NCBI RefSeq assembly: GCF_022321485.1
Contig: NZ_JAKOGG010000021.1
Location: 1 to 64,000 of the forward strand
Reading direction: 5' to 3'
Length of the DNA: 64,000 nucleotides
Source of the DNA: Shewanella electrica
GTDB lineage: Bacteria; Pseudomonadota; Gammaproteobacteria; Enterobacterales; Shewanellaceae
Shown here one piece after another: positions 52,863-62,726 of this stretch. The notes below the pieces were generated by a model. The model saw nothing but the letters and a program-made list of their open reading frames with translations, had not been told where the DNA came from and ran no database searches. Position 1 is the first letter of the stretch; the number at the start of each line of letters is the position of its first letter. The translations under genes and the position numbers were made by a program.

Positions 52863-53276
52863 TCAGCACGCAGCAATTTTGTGTTTTAGCTGCATCACCA
52901 ACTGTGCCATATAAGCTCGAAGCTCTGCCTCAGATGCTCGGCTTTTGAGAATATCTGCCACCTGTTGGACGGGGGAGTTAAGCTCTAATTCCAGCTCTTG
53001 GATTAGGTAAGTTAATTGCTCAGGTGTGAAACGGCGGAATGACGTTTTAACGTGACCATAAGTGGCCTGATAAAGCTGCTCGGCCATCTCTGCCGCTTTC
53101 GCTTGGGGCAAGGAGTCGTATTGCACCGGATAAAGCACAGTGCTGATTGGCCCAAGCCAGCGCTCAACCAGTTTACCGTTAGTGTGCAGCCGAAACTGTC
53201 GGCAACAAACTGGGCAACGATAAAATGGCTCAGCATCCGAGTTAAGCGTGATGTTGTCGCATCGAATACACTGCAT
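52863..53276 (-). CDS. Zinc-ribbon protein of unknown function
   Basis: This 137-residue protein begins MQCIRCDN and has CPVC at about residues 21-24, together forming a C-x2-C...C-x2-C zinc ribbon. The rest is alpha-helical with no membrane helix (FTPEQLTYLIQELELELN, EAELRAYMAQLVMQLKHKI). AAGGTAA precedes the ATG. The family is not recognised. A nucleic-acid or protein-binding role is possible but unproven. Confidence 0.72.
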   Translation of the reverse strand: MQCIRCDNITLNSDAEPFYRCPVCCRQFRLHTNGKLVERWLGPISTVLYPVQYDSLPQAKAAEMAEQLYQATYGHVKTSFRRFTPEQLTYLIQELELELNSPVQQVADILKSRASEAELRAYMAQLVMQLKHKIAAC

Positions 53277-53334
53277 TCGTTTACCTTAAAGATTATTCCG
53301 TTAACCCGCCGGACAATAACAAATAAGCCATAAT

Positions 53335-53400
53335 CAGCGCTAGGGACTGTTGTTGGAGAATACTACACGGCACATCACCTGCCTTGCCTAAATTCCGCTC
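53335..53400. repeat. Partial copy of the 39-kb MITE-like element
   Basis: This segment matches 39425-39490 closely, including cacggcacatcacctgcctt, after which the sequences diverge. It lacks both terminal inverted repeats. It begins an otherwise gene-poor, AT-rich kilobase. Confidence 0.72.
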
Positions 53401-53517
53401 GGCCGACGGAAAAAATAACCAGAAAAAATCAATCCTCTTTGACATCATCCATTCACCATAGTCGTGAACATTGTCGATGACAAAAAAGTAAACCACCGAA
53501 GTGCTGTGCCTTAATAA

Positions 53518-53754
53518 AGCGATCTTGTAGTAAAACAACACACAAAACTCAAGATCGAGCACTTCAAAACAGATTTAACTCGCTGGTGTGAGAGGCATAA
53601 AGCCGAGGAAAATATTAAGCAACCAGCACCCTGTACGTTAGATCTGTCACCTAAGTTGGAAAATTCCAGTGCTAACGTATCGATGAATATTACAGGCCCC
53701 GATTTCTGGCGGTATGAACATGAATTTATACCTGCATTAGGAATGAAAAAATAA
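53518..53754 (+). pseudogene. Open fragment without start, possible gene remnant
   Basis: An open frame of about 78 codons between stops reads, in part, KIEHFKTDLTRWCERHKAEE and ITGPDFWRYEHEFIPALGMKK before TAA. It has no plausible start codon at its beginning. The composition is protein-like (regular helical pattern, Trp, Cys). It probably represents the 3' end of a decayed gene next to the MITE fragment. The family is not recognised. Confidence 0.4.
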
Positions 53755-54307
53755 TAAAAAGATCAGAACTGAAATAAAACTTCATAATATGTACTTTGAT
53801 CCATAACGGTATGCATTTATACAATATCCACCATCCATTAGCAGACAAATAAAAACATAAAACATTGTATTTATTACACTTAAACCGTTACCTTTCAAAA
53901 GAAGCATTTAAAAACCACGCATAACTGTGTTGCAGGCATAATAGCTAAAACGACCGCTAGATAGTCATTGAGTTTTTAATAACTGCGTGTCCGTTCAAGT
54001 GGCTAAAACGATTTATTCACCACCAGCGTTCCATGCACCACAGTCTTTTTTCTCAGTAAATAAGAGGCGAATACGACTTTAGTTAAATAAAGTCCATCGA
54101 AATACAAGAAAAAAATAAAATAATCCATTTTTTTTCATTCATTCCTCCATGTTAAGAAGATGTTCATCAAGTTAGGATTTGCGAACATTTTCTATACACC
54201 AGACAAATGACCAATAGTGCTGCTGAATTGGAGAATGTTGCATACGTCTTTCATTTACTCGTGCAGAGGAGATTTGCCGAGTTTTCCATTTGGGGGGAAA
54301 TATTTGA
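53755..54307 (+). other. AT-rich upstream region of the large TonB receptor gene
   Basis: These 553 bases hold no supported gene. They are distinctly AT-rich, which fits a promoter/regulatory zone for the receptor. The sequence tttggggggaaat provides the ribosome-binding site. No Fur box was recognised, which fits a sugar rather than iron receptor. Confidence 0.45.
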
Positions 54308-57037
54308 ATGAAAAGCAATCATCACAAAAAAACCATGTTGGCGGTACTAGTTGGTGCATCGCTTAACATCTCTGTGCATGCGCAAGAAAATACATCAACA
54401 GACAAAGATAGTGCAGTTTCAGAAGATATTGAAGTAATTGAAGTTAACGGTTTACGCGGGAGTAACCTGCGTGCGTTAAATAACAAACGTTATTCTGCAA
54501 CTATCGTTGATGGTATTTCTAGCGAAGAACTAGGTAAATTTCCTGATCAGAACGTAGCGGAGTCATTGCAGCGTATTACAGGGATTTCCATTGACCGTAG
54601 CGGCGGTGAAGGTCGTTTTATTACGGTTCGTGGCCTTGGCCCTGAATTCAACTCAGTGCTCTACAATGGCCGTATTCTGGCAACTGAGAACTCTGGCCGT
54701 GAGTTCAGCTTCGACATTCTGGCGGCAGAAGCCATCAGCGGTGCAGATGCCTACAAATCATCAACATCTGATCTGTTAACGGGGGGGATCGGTGCCACGG
54801 TCAACCTGACCACAGCTAAACCGATGGACACTCCGGGAACACGAGCAGCGTTCAGTGCCAAGAGCACCTACGATACGTTGGCAGAGAAATATTCACCGCA
54901 GGTGTCAGGTGTATACAGCTACTCCAATGACACCTTTGGTGCGCTGGTTTCACTGAACTACGTCAACCGTTACTACCGTTCACAAAACGCGGTCACCGAC
55001 GGTTGGATGGAGCGTGATCTTAGCTATATCCCGAACCAGAATGGCCCCGGCGATTTCTCGCGGGTGATGATGCCGCGTAACCTCGATTTTCGCGACGATC
55101 AAGGTGAACGCGAGCGTATTGGTGGTACGGTGGTTATTCAGGCACGTCCGACTGACAACGTGATGCTGACGACCGATATCCTGTATTCAAAATTTGCGGT
55201 TACTTCGTCCGCCATGAACGCGGCCAACTGGACCCACGACTGGGTAGATGGTTTTGATTCGGCCTATGTGGATGAAAACAACACCATGCTGGGGTATTCC
55301 TACGCCAGTGGTATCGATAGTCTCTCTGCCGACTTTGTCCAGCGTTCGTTTGACCGTCCAACAGAAACCCGTCAGGTGGGTCTGAACTTAGAATGGTTTG
55401 TCACTGATCAACTGCAAATCACTGCCGACGTGTCCTATTCTGATGCAATCAATGATGCAGGCGGCAGCGGCCAGTTCGTTATCGCTGGGGTGCAAAATGC
55501 CAACCCACGTTACGATTACACCAATGGCGGTGATTACGGCAGTCTGTCTTACGATAATCCCGTCAGTGCCGATTTATTGCGCAGCCACTCGATCTATTTC
55601 AGTGGGCAGGATGTCAAAGACAAAATTACGCAATACCGTTTTGATGGTAAATACACCCTAGGCTACGAATTTGCTGATGTGATTCACTTCGGTATTTATG
55701 GCTCCAGCCGCACTAAAGATCGTCAAAGCTATGATAACGGTACCAACGGTAACGTATTTTCAGGCTACGGCTTCGATGTGCCAGATGAGATATTCAAGTC
55801 TGTTAACCAGAGCGGTTTTCTCAGCGGTGGCGCACCAGCAACATGGTTCACGTTCGACCCGTATGAATATGCCGACTATCTGTGGTCAGAGTCTAACATC
55901 CGTGAAAACATCATTGATGCTGGTAATGGCTATGCCGACACGATCATGCTGCGTCGTGAACTGGGCGGACCATACGCTCGTCTGAACCGCAACACCATCG
56001 CCGAAGTGTCTGAAGATGCGTTTGAAGCTTACGTGCGTTTAGACATAAACACCGATCTGTTCGACATGCCACTGACTGGTAACATCGGTCTGCGTTACTC
56101 AAAAACCGACATTGAAGCAACGGGCTACAGTGCGCTGGTAACCGATATCACCCCAGTACAAGGTGATGACACGTTACTGAATCTGACCATGAGTGACACC
56201 ATGCGTCTGGTGGAAAAGAACGATTACGACTACTTCCTGCCGTCACTGAACCTGAAGTTGGATGCGACTGATGAGCACGTATTGCGTTTCTCCGCATCAA
56301 AATCGATTGCCCGTCCAACACTGACCCGCATGACGCCGGGAATGAGCGGTTACAGCGGTCGTTTGAATGCCTCAACGGCTTACGGTGGCAACCCGCAACT
56401 TATGCCATACGAGTCGGTTAACCTCGACCTCGCATGGAACTGGTACTACGGCGAAGCAAGTTATGTCGGTATTTCTGCCTTCCACAAGGCGGTAGATAAC
56501 TTCATTTCAACGGTCACGTTGCCAGAAGTCATTTTGGAAGGTAATCCGTACGGTGAGTTCATGGTAAGCCGTGAACGTAACGCTGAAGCGGCAAACATCA
56601 AGGGGCTGGAATTCGCAATTCTGCATACGTTTGAGAGTGGTTTCGGTTTTCAGGCCAACTACACCTTTGTTGACTCTGATGACGATTTCGATCCGACCAA
56701 CAACACCGAAACGTTTGCGCTGGAAGGGATGTCAGATTCATACAACTTGATTGGCTTCTATGAAAATAATGGCCTGCAAGTGCGTATCGCCTACAACTGG
56801 CGTGATGAGTACCTTTCCCAAGCCGTTGGCGCTTATAGCCAACCCGCGATGGTGGAAGCGTACGGCCAGCTTGACTTCACAGCGACTTACGATGTGACGG
56901 AAAACCTGTCGGTCTTCCTAGATGGCACCAACGTTCTGGACAACGAAAGCAGAAGTTTCTCGATCTATGAAGAACGCTTGCTTAACTTCCAGAAAACCGG
57001 TGCTCGCTTCTCATTAGGTGCGCGTTACACCTTCTAA
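54308..57037 (+). CDS. Large TonB-dependent receptor, carbohydrate type
   Basis: This 909-residue outer-membrane receptor has a signal peptide (ending near VHA-QEN). A plug (about 55-170; YSATIVDGISSEELGKFPDQNVAESLQRITGISIDR, FITVRGLGPEFNSVLYNGR) precedes a barrel ending YTF. The plug text DQNVAESLQRI is typical of the Caulobacter/Xanthomonas-type receptors that import oligosaccharides. Immediately downstream lie genes for galactose oxidation and the sugar porter, so a galactose-containing oligosaccharide is the inferred substrate. No SusD-like partner is present, as usual in proteobacteria. Confidence 0.9.
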   Translation: MKSNHHKKTMLAVLVGASLNISVHAQENTSTDKDSAVSEDIEVIEVNGLRGSNLRALNNKRYSATIVDGISSEELGKFPDQNVAESLQRITGISIDRSGGEGRFITVRGLGPEFNSVLYNGRILATENSGREFSFDILAAEAISGADAYKSSTSDLLTGGIGATVNLTTAKPMDTPGTRAAFSAKSTYDTLAEKYSPQVSGVYSYSNDTFGALVSLNYVNRYYRSQNAVTDGWMERDLSYIPNQNGPGDFSRVMMPRNLDFRDDQGERERIGGTVVIQARPTDNVMLTTDILYSKFAVTSSAMNAANWTHDWVDGFDSAYVDENNTMLGYSYASGIDSLSADFVQRSFDRPTETRQVGLNLEWFVTDQLQITADVSYSDAINDAGGSGQFVIAGVQNANPRYDYTNGGDYGSLSYDNPVSADLLRSHSIYFSGQDVKDKITQYRFDGKYTLGYEFADVIHFGIYGSSRTKDRQSYDNGTNGNVFSGYGFDVPDEIFKSVNQSGFLSGGAPATWFTFDPYEYADYLWSESNIRENIIDAGNGYADTIMLRRELGGPYARLNRNTIAEVSEDAFEAYVRLDINTDLFDMPLTGNIGLRYSKTDIEATGYSALVTDITPVQGDDTLLNLTMSDTMRLVEKNDYDYFLPSLNLKLDATDEHVLRFSASKSIARPTLTRMTPGMSGYSGRLNASTAYGGNPQLMPYESVNLDLAWNWYYGEASYVGISAFHKAVDNFISTVTLPEVILEGNPYGEFMVSRERNAEAANIKGLEFAILHTFESGFGFQANYTFVDSDDDFDPTNNTETFALEGMSDSYNLIGFYENNGLQVRIAYNWRDEYLSQAVGAYSQPAMVEAYGQLDFTATYDVTENLSVFLDGTNVLDNESRSFSIYEERLLNFQKTGARFSLGARYTF

Positions 57038-57073
57038 GCGACACGCAAATATCAGTCAAACTGAGCCAAAGAT

Positions 57074-57105
57074 CGGATAAGGATCGTTAGCGCGATCCTT
57101 ATCCG
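57074..57105 (+). terminator. Perfect 13-bp stem-loop after the receptor gene
   Basis: CGGATAAGGATCG (57074-57086) pairs with CGATCCTTATCCG (57093-57105) around TTAGCG. There is no T tract directly after it, but a second, canonical terminator follows 9 bases later. Confidence 0.65.
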
Positions 57106-57113
57106 ACTGAGAT

Positions 57114-57144
57114 AATCGGAGAGCTATTTTGGCCTCCGATTTTT
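57114..57144 (+). terminator. Rho-independent terminator
   Basis: AATCGGAG (57114-57121) pairs with CTCCGATT (57134-57141), followed by TTT. Together with the preceding stem-loop it isolates the receptor gene from the araC-type gene. The remaining bases to 57353 hold nothing recognised. Confidence 0.78.
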
Positions 57145-57353
57145 GCCGTTTCCGCACAAAACTTTCCGCGATAATTTTCAAGAATAAAGTCCAGTAGATA
57201 TGACTTAACTGACAAGATGTTACTTGACGATATTACAGCGCTACGGACGACAAAAGTGGCGATAATTTATGCCAACCTGTCTCGTTGCCGCCGCGTTATT
57301 TCAGCGCCATGTCGCTCGTTTTGCGTGAAGCAGATAGCGGTTTATTACCGTTG

Positions 57354-58268
57354 TTATTGCGCTAACGAAATGGTTTTCATGTCATTAATCAGGCTGAACT
57401 GCTTGCGGTAGATCTTTGGCGACATTTGATTATGGCGTTTAAACAAGCGGGAAAAATAAAAGGCATCGTGATAACCCAGTGATGCCGCAATGGCCTGAAT
57501 GGGTTCATTGGTGAGTTTGAGTTTGTCGCAAGCAAGTTGCATCTTTAGCCGTGTAAAAAACTCCAGTGGCGGCACATTCATTTTAGCTTTGAACAAGGCG
57601 GCATAATGGGTGGATGACCAGCCCGCAATTTGCGCCAGTTGCTCCAGCGTCAGCAACCGATGCAGGCTTTTTTTCATCACATCCACCGTTTTTTCAATGC
57701 GTTTTTCCACGCCCTGCTGGCTCGCTTTAATCGAGCGTTGATACAACTTACACACGCCGAGAAAGTGCGCCAGGCTGGTAGATAGGCATAACAACGAGGT
57801 ATTGGTGAAGCCGCTTTCGGTATGCTGATATACGTCCTCAAACGCATCCATTAACCCGGCAATATTGGGAATGTTAATCACTGGCGCTTGCTCGCTGATT
57901 TGCAGCTCTTCCAGATAGTGGGAAAGCATTTCTCCGCGCACATGGAACCAAAATATTGTCCACGGATTTTCGTTATTCGCTTCATAAGAGTGCGCACAAT
58001 CTTGCGGTATCACAATCAAGTGTCCGGGTTGCAGACGCCACTCGCGGCCATTAAACCGACATATCCCTTCACCAGCGAGACACGCGATAATTATCGATTC
58101 AGGAGCGCCTTTCCAGCGCGTGACATAGTGCCCTTTCACCGACTGAAACATACCGATGTGGGTGGGAAACAAGCTGGCACACACCGGCTTACTCATTGCT
58201 GTTTCAACAATCGCGGGCGGAACGACAACCAGACGCTGTCCAGCGAACCCTTCTGACATTCTCAGCAT
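57354..58268 (-). CDS. AraC-family transcriptional activator
   Basis: This 304-residue protein has an N-terminal cupin-like effector domain (about 50-165; LAGEGICRFNGREWRLQPGHLIVIP, AHSYEANNENPWTIFWFHVRG). Two C-terminal helix-turn-helix motifs (about 195-295; LTLEQLAQIAGWSSTHYAALF and PIQAIAASLGYHDAFYFSRLFKRH) follow. It is divergent from the galactose operon and most likely activates it, and perhaps the receptor, when bound to sugar. The ATG at 58268 and one 9 bases later are both possible starts. Confidence 0.93.
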   Translation of the reverse strand: MLRMSEGFAGQRLVVVPPAIVETAMSKPVCASLFPTHIGMFQSVKGHYVTRWKGAPESIIIACLAGEGICRFNGREWRLQPGHLIVIPQDCAHSYEANNENPWTIFWFHVRGEMLSHYLEELQISEQAPVINIPNIAGLMDAFEDVYQHTESGFTNTSLLCLSTSLAHFLGVCKLYQRSIKASQQGVEKRIEKTVDVMKKSLHRLLTLEQLAQIAGWSSTHYAALFKAKMNVPPLEFFTRLKMQLACDKLKLTNEPIQAIAASLGYHDAFYFSRLFKRHNQMSPKIYRKQFSLINDMKTISLAQ

Positions 58269-58311
58269 ATGTTACTCACTCACTATAGACCAAGGTATAA
58301 ATCGTAAAATA

Positions 58312-58324
58312 GTACATGTTGTAC
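58312..58324. promoter_or_regulatory. Possible operator between araC-type gene and sugar operon
   Basis: GTAC-ATGTT-GTAC is a short inverted repeat within a larger imperfect dyad (TCGTA ... TACGA, around 58302-58326). It lies in the 158-bp divergent promoter region. AraC proteins usually bind direct repeats, so this is only a candidate. Confidence 0.3.
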
Positions 58325-58426
58325 GACTTATTATCCATTTTTAAATTGTATTAACAATCTTATAGTCGGAAGCAGTTTAAGAAATAACGTGCAGTAATTC
58401 TGCATCCAGCAAATAGGTTGTTCATT

Positions 58427-59206
58427 ATGAGTCAAAGACTGTTCAACAAAGTTGCGATTGTCACCGGTGCCGCCATGGGCATTGGCGCAGAAATCGCCAG
58501 AAGCTATGCCCGCGAAGGCGCCAAACTGGCGTTGTTCGATACCCAGTACGACATGCTAGAAGCGTTAAAAGCGGAGCTGGTCGCTCAATACGGTTGCCAG
58601 ATCAACATTTACCAAGTCGATGTCGGCAATGAAGCAATCGTCAACGCTGCCATTGAGGATGTGGTGGCAACTTACGGTCAGATCGACGTACTGGTGAACA
58701 ATGCGGGCACCAATGTGTTCAACACCATTTTGGATCTGTCACCCGCAGACTGGCAACGTTGTATCTCGGTGAACCTGATGGGAGCCATTAACTGCAGCCG
58801 CGCCGCCATTGGTCACATGCTGGCAAAGAACTACGGCAACATTGTCAACGTTGCTTCAGTACACGGCCATAAAATTGTTAAGGGCGCGTTCCCTTACACC
58901 ATCTCCAAACATGCACTGATCGGCATGTCTCGTTCACTGGCTATCGAATATGCCGACAAAGGCATTCGCGTGAACTCAATCTCTCCGGGCCTTATCGACA
59001 CACCGCTGGCACAGAGCTTCTTCGAAAGCTGTCCTGATGAAGCTGCCGAGCGCGAACGACAACGTCAAATCATTCCAGTTAAGCGCTTCGGTCAACCAGA
59101 AGAAGTGGCGGCCACGGCGCTGTTCTTGGGTTCTGACGAGGCCCGCTTTATCAATGCCACTGACATTCTGATCGACGGCGGACGGAGTCAGGTTTACTGC
59201 GACTAA
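58427..59206 (+). CDS. SDR-family dehydrogenase, probable D-galactose 1-dehydrogenase
   Basis: This 259-residue protein starts at MSQRLFNKVAIVTG. The NAD(P)-binding motif TGAAMGIG is at 13-20, NNAG at 91-94, and the catalytic triad is Ser144, Tyr157 and Lys161. It is a classical short-chain dehydrogenase. Its position before a sugar porter, galactonate dehydratase, lactonase, KDGal kinase and KDPGal aldolase indicates oxidation of galactose (or a close aldose) to the lactone. The substrate is inferred from context only. The ribosome-binding site is weak. Confidence 0.9.
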   Translation: MSQRLFNKVAIVTGAAMGIGAEIARSYAREGAKLALFDTQYDMLEALKAELVAQYGCQINIYQVDVGNEAIVNAAIEDVVATYGQIDVLVNNAGTNVFNTILDLSPADWQRCISVNLMGAINCSRAAIGHMLAKNYGNIVNVASVHGHKIVKGAFPYTISKHALIGMSRSLAIEYADKGIRVNSISPGLIDTPLAQSFFESCPDEAAERERQRQIIPVKRFGQPEEVAATALFLGSDEARFINATDILIDGGRSQVYCD

Positions 59207-59257
59207 CACGTAACGAGAAAAATAACTTCGATTAACGAATAAAGGTTTAGGTGTTTT

Positions 59258-60667
59258 ATGAGTTATCAGGATAAGCAAAGCCCCGAAATCCATACCGCGT
59301 TTATCTGGCTGATCAGTCTCGCCGCCGCCTGCGGTGGTTTGCTATTTGGTTACGACTGGGTAGTCATTGGCGGCGCTAAGCCATTTTATGAAGTGTATTT
59401 CGATGTGGACTCACCAACCCTGTCGGGTTGGCTGATGTCATCGGCGCTGATTGGCTGTATCTTCGGTGCCATGTGTGCGGGTGTATTGGCGGATAAAGTG
59501 GGCCGTAAATACGCACTGATTATCTCCGCGCTGCTGTTTATCATCTCTGCCGCTGGTACCGCGATAGCCGACAGCATCACCCCGTTCGTGCTTTACCGTA
59601 TTCTTGGTGGAGTGGGCATTGGTCTGGCATCCACCGTATCGCCGATGTACATCTCTGAAATCAGCCCGGCAGATCGCCGCGGCAAACTGATTGCTCTGAA
59701 CCAACTCACGATTGTGATCGGCGTGCTGGCCGCGCAACTCATCAACCTGCTGATTGCCGAGCAGGTCAGTGATGAGATCACGCAGGATTCTTGGAATGTG
59801 GTGGAAGGTTGGCGCTACATGTTTGCCGCCGAACTCGTTCCAGCAGCGCTATTCTTTGTGCTGATGTTCCTCGTCCCTGAATCACCACGCTGGTTAGTAA
59901 AAAGTGGCCGTTATCAGGAAGCGGGTAACGTGCTGAGTAAAATTGGTTCCGGTAGTTACTCGGCCACCAGCCTTGCCGATATTCGGGCCAGCTTTAAACA
60001 AGATACCACTAAGTTTTCCTTCGCCGATCTCAAGTCAGTTAAGCCATTACTGCTCATCGGTATCGTATTGGCCTCGTTCCAGCAATGGTGCGGCATTAAC
60101 GTTATCTTTAACTATGCCCATGAGATCTTCGCGTCTGCCGGTTTCGACATCAACGATACGCTGAAATCCATCGTCGCCACCGGCATTATCAACTTAGCCT
60201 TCACTATTCTGGCGCTGCCGATGGTAGAAAAAATGGGCCGCCGCACCTTGATGATTATCGGCTCAGCCGGTCTAGGGGTGATCTACCTGATTATCTCTGC
60301 CATGTACCTAGCTGGGATCGACGGTTTGCCACTGCTCACCATGGTATTGGTTGGCATTGCCACCTACGCGCTAACGCTGGCACCAGTCACTTGGGTACTG
60401 CTGGCAGAAATCTTCCCCAACCGAGTGCGCAGCGGGGCGATGTCGATGTGTACGCTGGCATTGTGGCTGGCTTCTTTCGGCCTGACATTCACCTTTCCGT
60501 TTCTTATTGAAGCGTTTGCCGCCTCCGGCAGCTTCCTATTCTATGCACTGATTTGTTTTGTGTCCTTCCGCTTTATCTGGCTGTACGTGCCGGAAACCAA
60601 AAAGCTGACATTGGAACAAATCGAGACAAATCTGGCCGGTGACAAACTGGTCCGTCAGAACCGCTAA
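59258..60667 (+). CDS. MFS sugar porter (GalP/XylE-like)
   Basis: This 469-residue protein has 12 membrane helices. Sugar-porter motifs are present in order: GGLLFGYDW (about 24-32), DKVGRKYAL (about 80), [11 protein letters not shown] (about 210), [17 protein letters not shown] (about 275-291), GRR in the second half and [12 protein letters not shown] at the C-terminus. QQWCGINV resembles the sugar-binding QQxxGxN. It should import galactose or a related monosaccharide with protons. It lies 51 bases after the dehydrogenase and 14 bases before dgoD. Confidence 0.93.
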   Translation: MSYQDKQSPEIHTAFIWLISLAAACGGLLFGYDWVVIGGAKPFYEVYFDVDSPTLSGWLMSSALIGCIFGAMCAGVLADKVGRKYALIISALLFIISAAGTAIADSITPFVLYRILGGVGIGLASTVSPMYISEISPADRRGKLIALNQLTIVIGVLAAQLINLLIAEQVSDEITQDSWNVVEGWRYMFAAELVPAALFFVLMFLVPESPRWLVKSGRYQEAGNVLSKIGSGSYSATSLADIRASFKQDTTKFSFADLKSVKPLLLIGIVLASFQQWCGINVIFNYAHEIFASAGFDINDTLKSIVATGIINLAFTILALPMVEKMGRRTLMIIGSAGLGVIYLIISAMYLAGIDGLPLLTMVLVGIATYALTLAPVTWVLLAEIFPNRVRSGAMSMCTLALWLASFGLTFTFPFLIEAFAASGSFLFYALICFVSFRFIWLYVPETKKLTLEQIETNLAGDKLVRQNR

Positions 60668-60681
60668 CAGAAAGATTCATC

Positions 60682-61830
60682 ATGAAAATTAAACAATTAC
60701 GCCTGTACCCTGTTGCACCTCGCTGGTGTTTCTTGGCCGTCGACACCGACGAAGGTGTTACTGGCTGGGGCGAGCCCATTATTGAGGGCAAAGTCGAAAC
60801 AGTCATGGCGGCGGTGAAAGAGCTGGAGTTTTATCTGCTTGATAAAGATCCAGCGCAAATCAACGACCTATGGCAACTGCTTTACCGTGGTGGTTTTTAC
60901 CGTGGTGGCCCGATTCTAATGTCGGCCATTGCCGGTATCGAACAAGCCTTGTGGGACATCAAAGGCAAGGTCATGGGCCAACCCGTGCACCAACTGCTGG
61001 GCGGTCGCGTGCGCGATAAAATGAAAGTCTACTCTTGGGTCGGCGGCGATGATCCTGCCGATGAAATTGCCCAAATTAAGGTGCAGCAACAGCTTGGCCG
61101 CAACACCTTCAAACTGAACGGTTGCGGCAAGATGGCGCTGATCGACTCCCACAAAGCAGTGGATGAGGTGATCGATCGTATTGGCCTTATCCGCAGCACC
61201 TTCGGTAACACTGTCGATTTCGGTCTAGATTTCCATGGCCGCGTCTCAGTGCCGATGGCGAAAGTCCTGCTTAGAGAGTTGGAACCGTTCCGGCCGTTGT
61301 TTGTGGAAGAACCGGTGCTGGCTGAACAGTACGAACAATATTCGGTGCTCAGTAGCAGCACCTCAATTGTGCTTGCTGCCGGTGAACGTATGTTTACCCG
61401 CGCCGAGTTCAAACGCGTGTTAGCACGCGGTGGTCTTGGCATTCTGCAACCGGACGTTTCTCATGCCGGTGGCATTCTGGAAACCGTAAAAATTGCCGCC
61501 ATGGCCGAAGCGTACGATGTCACCCTCGCACCGCACTGCCCGCTCGGTCCTATCGCTTTTGCCGCCTGCCTCGCCGTTGACTTTGTGTCCTACAACGCCG
61601 TTCTGCAAGAAACATCACTCGGCATGCATTACAACACCGGCGCCGACCTGCTTGATTACGTGAACAACAAAGATGACTTCGCCATTACCGACGGTTTTAT
61701 CAAGCCGCTGACCAAACCGGGGCTGGGGGTAGAACTGAATGAAGAGGCAATTTATCAGGCCGCTGCACAGCACACCGGCTGGCGCAACCCGGTGTGGCGT
61801 CACCAAGATGGCTCAGTGGCAGAGTGGTAA
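60682..61830 (+). CDS. dgoD: D-galactonate dehydratase
   Basis: This 382-residue enolase-superfamily enzyme has exactly the length of E. coli DgoD. Metal ligands Asp183, Glu209 and Glu235 and catalytic His185 and His285 are in the expected positions ([28 protein letters not shown]). It converts D-galactonate to 2-keto-3-deoxygalactonate. It sits between the sugar porter and the lactonase, with 8 bases to the latter. Confidence 0.95.
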   Translation: MKIKQLRLYPVAPRWCFLAVDTDEGVTGWGEPIIEGKVETVMAAVKELEFYLLDKDPAQINDLWQLLYRGGFYRGGPILMSAIAGIEQALWDIKGKVMGQPVHQLLGGRVRDKMKVYSWVGGDDPADEIAQIKVQQQLGRNTFKLNGCGKMALIDSHKAVDEVIDRIGLIRSTFGNTVDFGLDFHGRVSVPMAKVLLRELEPFRPLFVEEPVLAEQYEQYSVLSSSTSIVLAAGERMFTRAEFKRVLARGGLGILQPDVSHAGGILETVKIAAMAEAYDVTLAPHCPLGPIAFAACLAVDFVSYNAVLQETSLGMHYNTGADLLDYVNNKDDFAITDGFIKPLTKPGLGVELNEEAIYQAAAQHTGWRNPVWRHQDGSVAEW

Positions 61831-61838
61831 GGAGTACG

Positions 61839-62726
61839 ATGATGTTTGAATTAATCGACACAATTGACGTAAAAAATTACCTCGGCGAAGGAGTGACGTG
61901 GGACGACCAAACCCAAACCGTTTGGTGGACCGATATCGAAGAAAAGCAGCTGTTTTGCTATCAGCTGAGCCACCGCCAACTGTGCGCATTTGACACACCT
62001 TATCGCGTTTGCGGTTTTGCACTGACACAACAAGCCGATGTGGTGTTGGCGGCGTTTGACCGCGGCATTGCGCTGTATCATCTCATCTCTGGTAACACCG
62101 AATGGCTGTTCCAATTTCCTGAAGGTGCCACCGTGCGCTTTAATGAAGGCCGCACCGATGCCAAAGGCCGCTTCTGGGTCGGCACCATGAACGAATTTGG
62201 CGACAAAACCGCTAGCTCCGGCCTGTACCGCGTCGACACTGACCTGACCGTCACAAAAATTGAAGCCAATGTGGGGATTTGCAATGGTCTGGCGTGGAAC
62301 GCAGACGCCACCCGTTTCTACATGGCTGACTCGGGCCAACAGGTTATCTATCAATACCGTTTCGACATCGACAGCGGTGAGATTGCTGACAAAGCCATCT
62401 TTAAGCAACTACCCGCCAACACCTCACCCGATGGCGCCATGATGGATGATACCGGCCACCTATGGAGCGCGCTGTGGGGCGGCAGCTGTGTTGCTCGTTT
62501 CAGCCCTGAAGGTGAGCCGCAGTATTTTGCTGTTCCCGTTGAACAGCCGACCTGCGTTGCCTTTGGTGGTGAGCACCACAATTTACTGTTTGTCACCTCG
62601 GCCTGCTATCAACTATCCGACGATGCGTTACAAGCCGCGCCGAAAACCGGCAGTTTGTTTATCTACCAAACTGACGTTACCAGCGCGCCACGTCCTCGCT
62701 TTGCGGGAGAATTCCACCATGGCTAA
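61839..62726 (+). CDS. SMP-30/gluconolactonase-family lactonase, probable galactonolactonase
   Basis: This protein of about 295 residues starts at ATG 61839 (a second ATG follows at once), with AAGGAG in front; a GTG 45 bases upstream inside dgoD is rejected. The SMP-30 propeller shows LGEGVTWDDQTQTVWWTDI with the metal-binding Glu, RFNEGRTDAKGRFWVGTM, NGLAWNADATRFYMADS and PDGAMMDDTGHLWSALWGG. It hydrolyses sugar-acid lactones, here inferred to be galactono-lactone from the SDR reaction. It overlaps dgoK by 8 bases. Confidence 0.92.
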   Translation: MMFELIDTIDVKNYLGEGVTWDDQTQTVWWTDIEEKQLFCYQLSHRQLCAFDTPYRVCGFALTQQADVVLAAFDRGIALYHLISGNTEWLFQFPEGATVRFNEGRTDAKGRFWVGTMNEFGDKTASSGLYRVDTDLTVTKIEANVGICNGLAWNADATRFYMADSGQQVIYQYRFDIDSGEIADKAIFKQLPANTSPDGAMMDDTGHLWSALWGGSCVARFSPEGEPQYFAVPVEQPTCVAFGGEHHNLLFVTSACYQLSDDALQAAPKTGSLFIYQTDVTSAPRPRFAGEFHHG

